Shown: in pieces, positions 32,475-36,126 of the stretch
Position numbering within the stretch: the first letter of the stretch is position 1
How the letters are laid out: the number at the start of each line of letters is the position of its first letter
Origin: Bdellovibrionales bacterium GWA1_52_35
GTDB lineage: Bacteria > Bdellovibrionota > UBA1018
NCBI GenBank assembly: GCA_001769805.1
Contig: MEPO01000033.1
Location: forward strand, 1 to 36,126
Direction of reading: 5' to 3'
DNA length: 36,126 bases
Made by a program: the position numbers and the translations under genes
Notes under the pieces: model-generated
What the model was told of the DNA's origin: nothing
Seen by the model: the letters and a program-made list of their open reading frames with translations, nothing else
Databases searched by the model: none

Positions 32475-32493
32475 AGACTACAATCTGTAGTCT
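32475..32493. promoter_or_regulatory. Perfect palindromic operator upstream of TIGR02147 gene
   Basis: Arms AGACTACA and TGTAGTCT (8 bp each) flank three bases. It lies 43-61 bp upstream of the start codon, where the promoter should be, and is a natural candidate for autoregulation. Confidence 0.6.
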
Positions 32494-32555
32494 CAGAGCA
32501 TACAACCCGAAAATGGTGATCTATTCAGCGCACACTACCCGTGTTTTTCTCGAAT

Positions 32556-33758
32556 TTAGTGCACTTCGCGCCTAAGGGGAGCCACCACATACAACACTGC
32601 CACTAACCCAAAACTCACAGCAGAAACCACGATCCCCGTCGAGTAAGTCATATATCCACCGCCGACTAGAAAAGCGGAGCCCGTAGCCGCTAGAAAGTCG
32701 GATAATTTTCCCAGGATTTGCTCCAGCGCCGAGACTTCCGGGAACTCCGATTCCGAAGCGATCCTGCGCAGCAGAGTCTGCGAAGCAATCATATTGCTGC
32801 CATTGAAAATCCCGGCCACGAAGATCACAGCGATCAGCGCGGCAAATGATGGCACCTGGAGCAACCCGAAACGAGTCAACCCGATCAGCAAGGAACCACC
32901 TGCCGCCAGCATCGCATCATGATGTTTCGCAAACATCCTAAGGCGCGGTCCCAGGATCATGCTCGAAAGCACCGAGCCCGCCGCCGTCGCCACATAGGTC
33001 CAACCGTTCGCGGAAATATCAATGTGAAACCGCTCCTCGGTCAGCGTGTAAAGCAAGTAGTTGAAGACGCCAATCGGAATCCAAACCGCTACTCCACGGA
33101 TCAGGAAGATCGAAAGAAGCGGCATGTTGCCCTTAAGATACTTGAGTGGCTTTAAAATCGAAAGCCGCATCGTTGAGAGCACCTTCGGATCCATCCGAAA
33201 GCATAGAGAAGATGAAATCAAAAAGGTCAATGCATCGACGCCGAAGAGCCAGCCGGGATGCGCGAACTGAAGGACACCGTAGCCCAGAATTGAGCCGATG
33301 AAAGCAGCCCCATAAAGACCACCAACTATTTGTGCCGTCAGGCTCCGGTGAGACTCTGCAGTTCCCAGGAGCTTTGAATATGTGTCACGTCCCAAGGTAA
33401 ATTGCTGTTTTGAAATCGCCTGAAGTCCGAACAAAAGCAGGAACCACCAGGCCGGCGCCCCCAAGAATATTGAGGCGATCACGATGACCGAAAAAATGCC
33501 AGAAATCAGCTCAGAATACGCCAATACCTTCTGAATCCCACGATTAGAAATCAGCCGAGGAAAAATCATTGACCCAATTGCTAAGCCAAGGCTTCGAATC
33601 GGGATCACATAACCAGCGACCAATGCACTGCCAGTCAGCATGTGAAGGAGCTTAAGCGATGCCAATAGTGTGAGAAAGTCTTCGATGGACGTGACGAAGT
33701 TAATTCGAGAAAGCCTTTTATTGGATTCTTCGGCAGTCAGAAAAACGGGATCGCTCAC
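32556..33758 (-). CDS. MFS-type membrane transporter
   Basis: A 400-aa protein with about eleven or twelve hydrophobic segments and the general look of the MFS_3/EntS-like exporters: GYVIPIRSLGLAIGS and LGRDTYSKLLG loops in the first half, and a symmetric second half beginning near residue 205. The GTG start has GGAGG upstream and overlaps the stop of a 34-codon frame (33755-33859). The substrate is unknown. It ends about 120 bp from the TIGR02147 start and is transcribed in the same direction, with the palindromic operator between them. Confidence 0.8.
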   Translation of the reverse strand: MSDPVFLTAEESNKRLSRINFVTSIEDFLTLLASLKLLHMLTGSALVAGYVIPIRSLGLAIGSMIFPRLISNRGIQKVLAYSELISGIFSVIVIASIFLGAPAWWFLLLFGLQAISKQQFTLGRDTYSKLLGTAESHRSLTAQIVGGLYGAAFIGSILGYGVLQFAHPGWLFGVDALTFLISSSLCFRMDPKVLSTMRLSILKPLKYLKGNMPLLSIFLIRGVAVWIPIGVFNYLLYTLTEERFHIDISANGWTYVATAAGSVLSSMILGPRLRMFAKHHDAMLAAGGSLLIGLTRFGLLQVPSFAALIAVIFVAGIFNGSNMIASQTLLRRIASESEFPEVSALEQILGKLSDFLAATGSAFLVGGGYMTYSTGIVVSAVSFGLVAVLYVVAPLRREVH

Positions 33759-33859
33759 AGCTCTTCCCTCCGCATTAATTTACAGAACAAAAACGAAAAC
33801 ACTGGCACATGCTCCGGCTTCGTTGTCCTCTCACCGATGGAGTAGATCCAATTTTTCAT
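33755..33859 (-). CDS. Possible 34-residue leader peptide coupled to the MFS gene
   Basis: A short frame beginning MKNWIYSIGERTTKPEHVPV whose TGA stop overlaps the GTG start of the transporter (GTGA). The ribosome-binding site is weak (TTTGAGACG). It could be a leader peptide, or the tail of a gene truncated by rearrangement at the repeat next to it. No family was recognised, and coding status is uncertain. Confidence 0.35.
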   Translation of the reverse strand: MKNWIYSIGERTTKPEHVPVFSFLFCKLMRREEL

Positions 33860-33972
33860 CGTCTCAAACTGCGCTTTAATTTTTTTCCGCGTTCTCTTTT
33901 GTCACCATCACGGTTTGCGCTGCTTCGAACTGGTGCGGACCTCCCTCGTAGGAAATATAGAGATTCATTTGT

Positions 33973-34220
33973 CAGAACCATTCATCTGTACGCACAATTT
34001 GGCCCGCAACAAATCGTGATTTTGAAACAGTGGCTACGCCCCGCAAGAGAATCTCATGTTAGGGACTAGAACTTTCGCATGTTTCACATAGGAACGTTGC
34101 CCGTATCCGTTCTCGCTGGCGTTTCGCTTGAGGTTTTCTGGCCTTCACCCCTCAAGAAACCGTTTGTATACCTCACGCGCTCATCCATAAATTGTGGGCG
34201 TCGGCCCCGGTGTCTGTCGG
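33973..34220 (+). repeat. Long direct repeat, copy A
   Basis: About 248 bp, identical to 35879-36126 apart from four substitutions. Copy B reaches the window edge, so the true repeat may be longer. It contains a CTTGAGG/CCTCAAG hairpin (34127-34156) and no convincing gene. Confidence 0.85.
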
Positions 34221-34328
34221 CTCTCACTGCATGGCTCGCAGCCGCATTATTTCACGGTCCAGCTCGACTTATTCTTGACATAGGTTCGTCAGATTCGGTA
34301 TAAGAAACCACCCGTAACGTTTCGAGCC
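34221..34328. other. Non-coding stretch after repeat copy A
   Basis: It continues the structured-looking sequence of the repeat but cannot be compared with copy B because the window ends. TTCTTGACATAGG near 34270 includes a TTGACA on the plus strand, without a clear -10. No gene was seen. Confidence 0.4.
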
Positions 34329-34694
34329 TTATTGTCCTTCGCGTACCGTGACTTTTTGGAAACGCGTACAGATGAATAGTTCCTCACTCCAGTTCCTGTT
34401 GTAATCCCTTCGCCACGTTTCAATTTTTTCTTTAGCGTCTTGAAGACTCACGAACCAGTTTTCATTCAAACACTCATCCCTAAGCTTCCCGTTGAAGCTT
34501 TCGATAAAGGCATTCTCAACGGGTTTGCCAGGACGAATGAAGATAATCTTCACTCCTCGTTCGTGTGCCCACCTATCGAGTGCGCTTCCGGCGAATTCTG
34601 GACCGTTGTCACAATCATGAGGGTGCAGAGGTCCAATATTGACAAGAGAAATATAATCCGCCATTACTTCCTTATCTTGGAGGCGAAGTGTCAA
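34329..34694 (-). pseudogene. IS3-family transposase remnant
   Basis: The frame shows [33 protein letters not shown] and [10 protein letters not shown], the middle of the rve integrase core of IS3 OrfB proteins with the second Asp and the Glu. The first third of the protein (first catalytic Asp) is missing, and the end after WRRDYN is scrambled. Recognisable homology spans only about 34385-34620. The first bases overlap the start of the repeat-protein gene on the opposite strand. It is a dead fragment. Confidence 0.75.
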
Positions 34695-35674
34695 CTCATT
34701 TGATATACTTTGTGGCTGCTATATTAATCGGAATTTCGAATGCAGTCTCAGCCGACGCGAGAGAAGTTAACCCAAATCAGTTCAAAGAATGCTTTCTCAC
34801 GGCCAGGCAAATGCTTGCTGAAAATTCGTCCTACAATGCAGATGCGGTAATCGCTTGTTCCGGGGGCACTTCGTCTGATCAGTTCAGAGCCTGTTTTCCT
34901 GTGGCCAGACAAATGCTCGGCGGTACAAGGTATCAAAACAAGGATGCAGCTATCGCCTGCTCCGGAGGTACTCCCCCGGAGCAGTTCAGAGTCTGCTTTC
35001 CTGTGGCCAGACAAATGCTCGGTGGAACAGATTTTCAAAATAAGGCGGCAGTAATTGCCTGTTCGGGAGGCACTTCCCCTGATCAGTTCAGAGCCTGTTT
35101 ACCTGTAGCTAGACGAATTTTCAGTAAGAGTGATTTTCAGGATAAGGAAGCAGTCAACGCTTGTTCTTTCGGAACCTCTCCTGAGCTACTCAAATCCTGC
35201 TTTCCTGAAGCCAGAAAAGTACTGGGTGATAATAGGTTGCATAATGGAGAGGCCGCAATTGCGTGTTCAGGGAATAGTACTCCTGAACAATTTAAAGCCT
35301 GCTACCCAGTAGCCAGGCAGCTGCTCGGTGGTACAAATTTTGCGAATAAACTAGCAACTGTTGCTTGCTCAGGAGGGACCTCCCCCGAACAGTTCAAGGC
35401 TTGTTTTCCAGTAGTCAGGAAAATTTTTTTTGATATCGACTTCCAGCATGGAGATATTGCAAAAGCATGTTCAAAAATGAATCGACTTGTTGATCCGGTA
35501 CTTCAGACAGTGCACAAAGCTGAAGACCTAATGCGCAAATTGCGTAAAAATCAACAGAGCAATAGTAGCGCAAAAATTTCAAACCGAAGAAAGCAACCCG
35601 TGCGTGATGAAATTGTTTTCGGAACGGAACCACCGATAAGTCCGGCGGCTGCCGCTGCCAACGCCAAGCAATAG
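34688..35674 (+). CDS. Secreted protein of seven 34-residue two-cysteine repeats
   Basis: The GTG start has GGAGG four bases upstream. The 328-aa product has a signal peptide (about 23 residues) and then seven tandem 34-residue repeats (about residues 31-268). Their consensus is roughly [34 protein letters not shown], each with two cysteines (positions 5 and 27). The cysteines probably form a disulfide per helical hairpin, an arrangement like Sel1- or saposin-style solenoids, though I do not recognise the family. The basic C-terminal 60 residues are Ala/Pro/Lys-rich. The gene lies between the two long repeats. Confidence 0.78.
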   Translation: MSTHLIYFVAAILIGISNAVSADAREVNPNQFKECFLTARQMLAENSSYNADAVIACSGGTSSDQFRACFPVARQMLGGTRYQNKDAAIACSGGTPPEQFRVCFPVARQMLGGTDFQNKAAVIACSGGTSPDQFRACLPVARRIFSKSDFQDKEAVNACSFGTSPELLKSCFPEARKVLGDNRLHNGEAAIACSGNSTPEQFKACYPVARQLLGGTNFANKLATVACSGGTSPEQFKACFPVVRKIFFDIDFQHGDIAKACSKMNRLVDPVLQTVHKAEDLMRKLRKNQQSNSSAKISNRRKQPVRDEIVFGTEPPISPAAAAANAKQ

Positions 35675-36126
35675 CATAGGTGGAATCCGAAACCAGCCTT
35701 TATATCCCTCGAGGTCCGGGTGATGATTCTCACGATGGGAAATCCATTGCCCCTCGATTGCTAATTTGCAGTCGAGCGCTCCAGCAGCGGAGCGGCCGAA
35801 AACTCGCTCCGCAGATGCTTTTCTGTCACTGCTCCGTGAGCGGAAAGACGCAAGGAAGCTGATCCACGGCTTTGTCATCAGAACCATTCATCTGTACGCA
35901 CAATTTGGCCCGCAACAAATCGTGATTTTGAAAAAGTGGCTACGCCCCGCAAGGGAATCTCATGTTGGGGACTAGAACTTTCGCATGTTTCACATAGGAA
36001 CGTTGCCCGTATCCGTTCTCGCTGGCGTTCCGCTTGAGGTTTTCTGGCCTTCACCCCTCAAGAAACCGTTTGTATACCTCACGCGCTCATCCATAAATTG
36101 TGGGCGTCGGCCCCGGTGTCTGTCGG
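35675..36126. other. Non-coding region at the right edge
   Basis: No gene is supported. 35675-35878 is unique and includes a GCTCC/GGAGC dyad around 35778-35793. From 35879 it is the second copy of the long direct repeat, running off the window. Confidence 0.5.
35879..36126 (+). repeat. Long direct repeat, copy B (runs off the window)
   Basis: It matches 33973-34220 at an offset of 1906 bp with four substitutions, including its hairpin at 36033-36062. The 1.9 kb between the copies carries the IS3 remnant and the cysteine-repeat gene. Confidence 0.85.

Noticed and set aside
34780..35490. Repeat array that could be mistaken for CRISPR
   Set aside because: The 102-bp units are in one coding frame, diverged, and encode a secreted protein; there are no short identical repeats with unique spacers or cas genes.

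Overview
The window reads as a piece of a Bdellovibrionota-type (predatory deltaproteobacterial) chromosome. The clues are a TIGR02147-family DNA-binding protein (a family best known from Bdellovibrio and Fibrobacter), a secreted protein that opens with the GNGGD motif common in Bdellovibrio exoproteins, many small lipoproteins, and moderate GC content. The assignment is an inference from protein families; no rRNA or other phylogenetic marker is present.

Layout. (1) 96-11635, all minus strand: a heavy-metal efflux cluster. It has a CzcA-type RND pump, an unusually short CzcB-like adaptor, a CzcC/TolC outer-membrane protein, a CzcI-like Cys/His protein, an outer-membrane beta-barrel protein and a truncated CDF transporter. 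A second TolC-like protein and several small lipoproteins or periplasmic proteins lie with them. (2) 12256-18058, plus strand: six tightly overlapping genes for a family-5 peptide-binding protein, a histidine kinase, a sigma-54 response regulator, a GGPG-type alpha/beta hydrolase, a 48-residue secreted peptide precursor (17354-17500) and an isoprenylcysteine-methyltransferase-like membrane enzyme. No ABC permease or ATPase is present. I read this as a candidate peptide signalling module: the peptide is made, exported, trimmed and perhaps methylated, sensed by the periplasmic binding protein, and relayed through the two-component pair. A sigma-54-like promoter at 12179-12195 suggests positive feedback. 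This is the strongest candidate for an undescribed system.

(3) 18067-19496, minus strand: a lipoprotein and a zinc-dependent phospholipase C-like protein. (4) 19581-23525, minus strand: a CBASS anti-phage operon (patatin effector, CD-NTase, E2-like protein with a SEC-C-like tail) preceded by a CapH/CapP-type repressor and metalloprotease pair. The same dyad operator overlaps both promoters. (5) 23567-25046, minus strand: two paralogous small hydrophobic peptides flank a zinc-ribbon protein whose leader contains a long nested hairpin, next to the DNA-binding part of a serine recombinase. (6) 25047-29870: a mobile-element scrapyard with two near-identical terminator/direct-repeat sites 4.6 kb apart, a decayed tRNA-Ser-like remnant, an IS1380-type transposase, a secreted HExxH protein and a frameshifted IS30 element with clear terminal repeats.

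(7) 29871-33758, minus strand: a TIGR02147 regulator with a perfect palindromic operator, followed by a secreted ankyrin protein; then an MFS transporter. (8) 33973-36126: two copies of a non-coding direct repeat of at least 248 bp bracket an IS3 remnant and a gene for a secreted protein built of seven 34-residue two-cysteine repeats.
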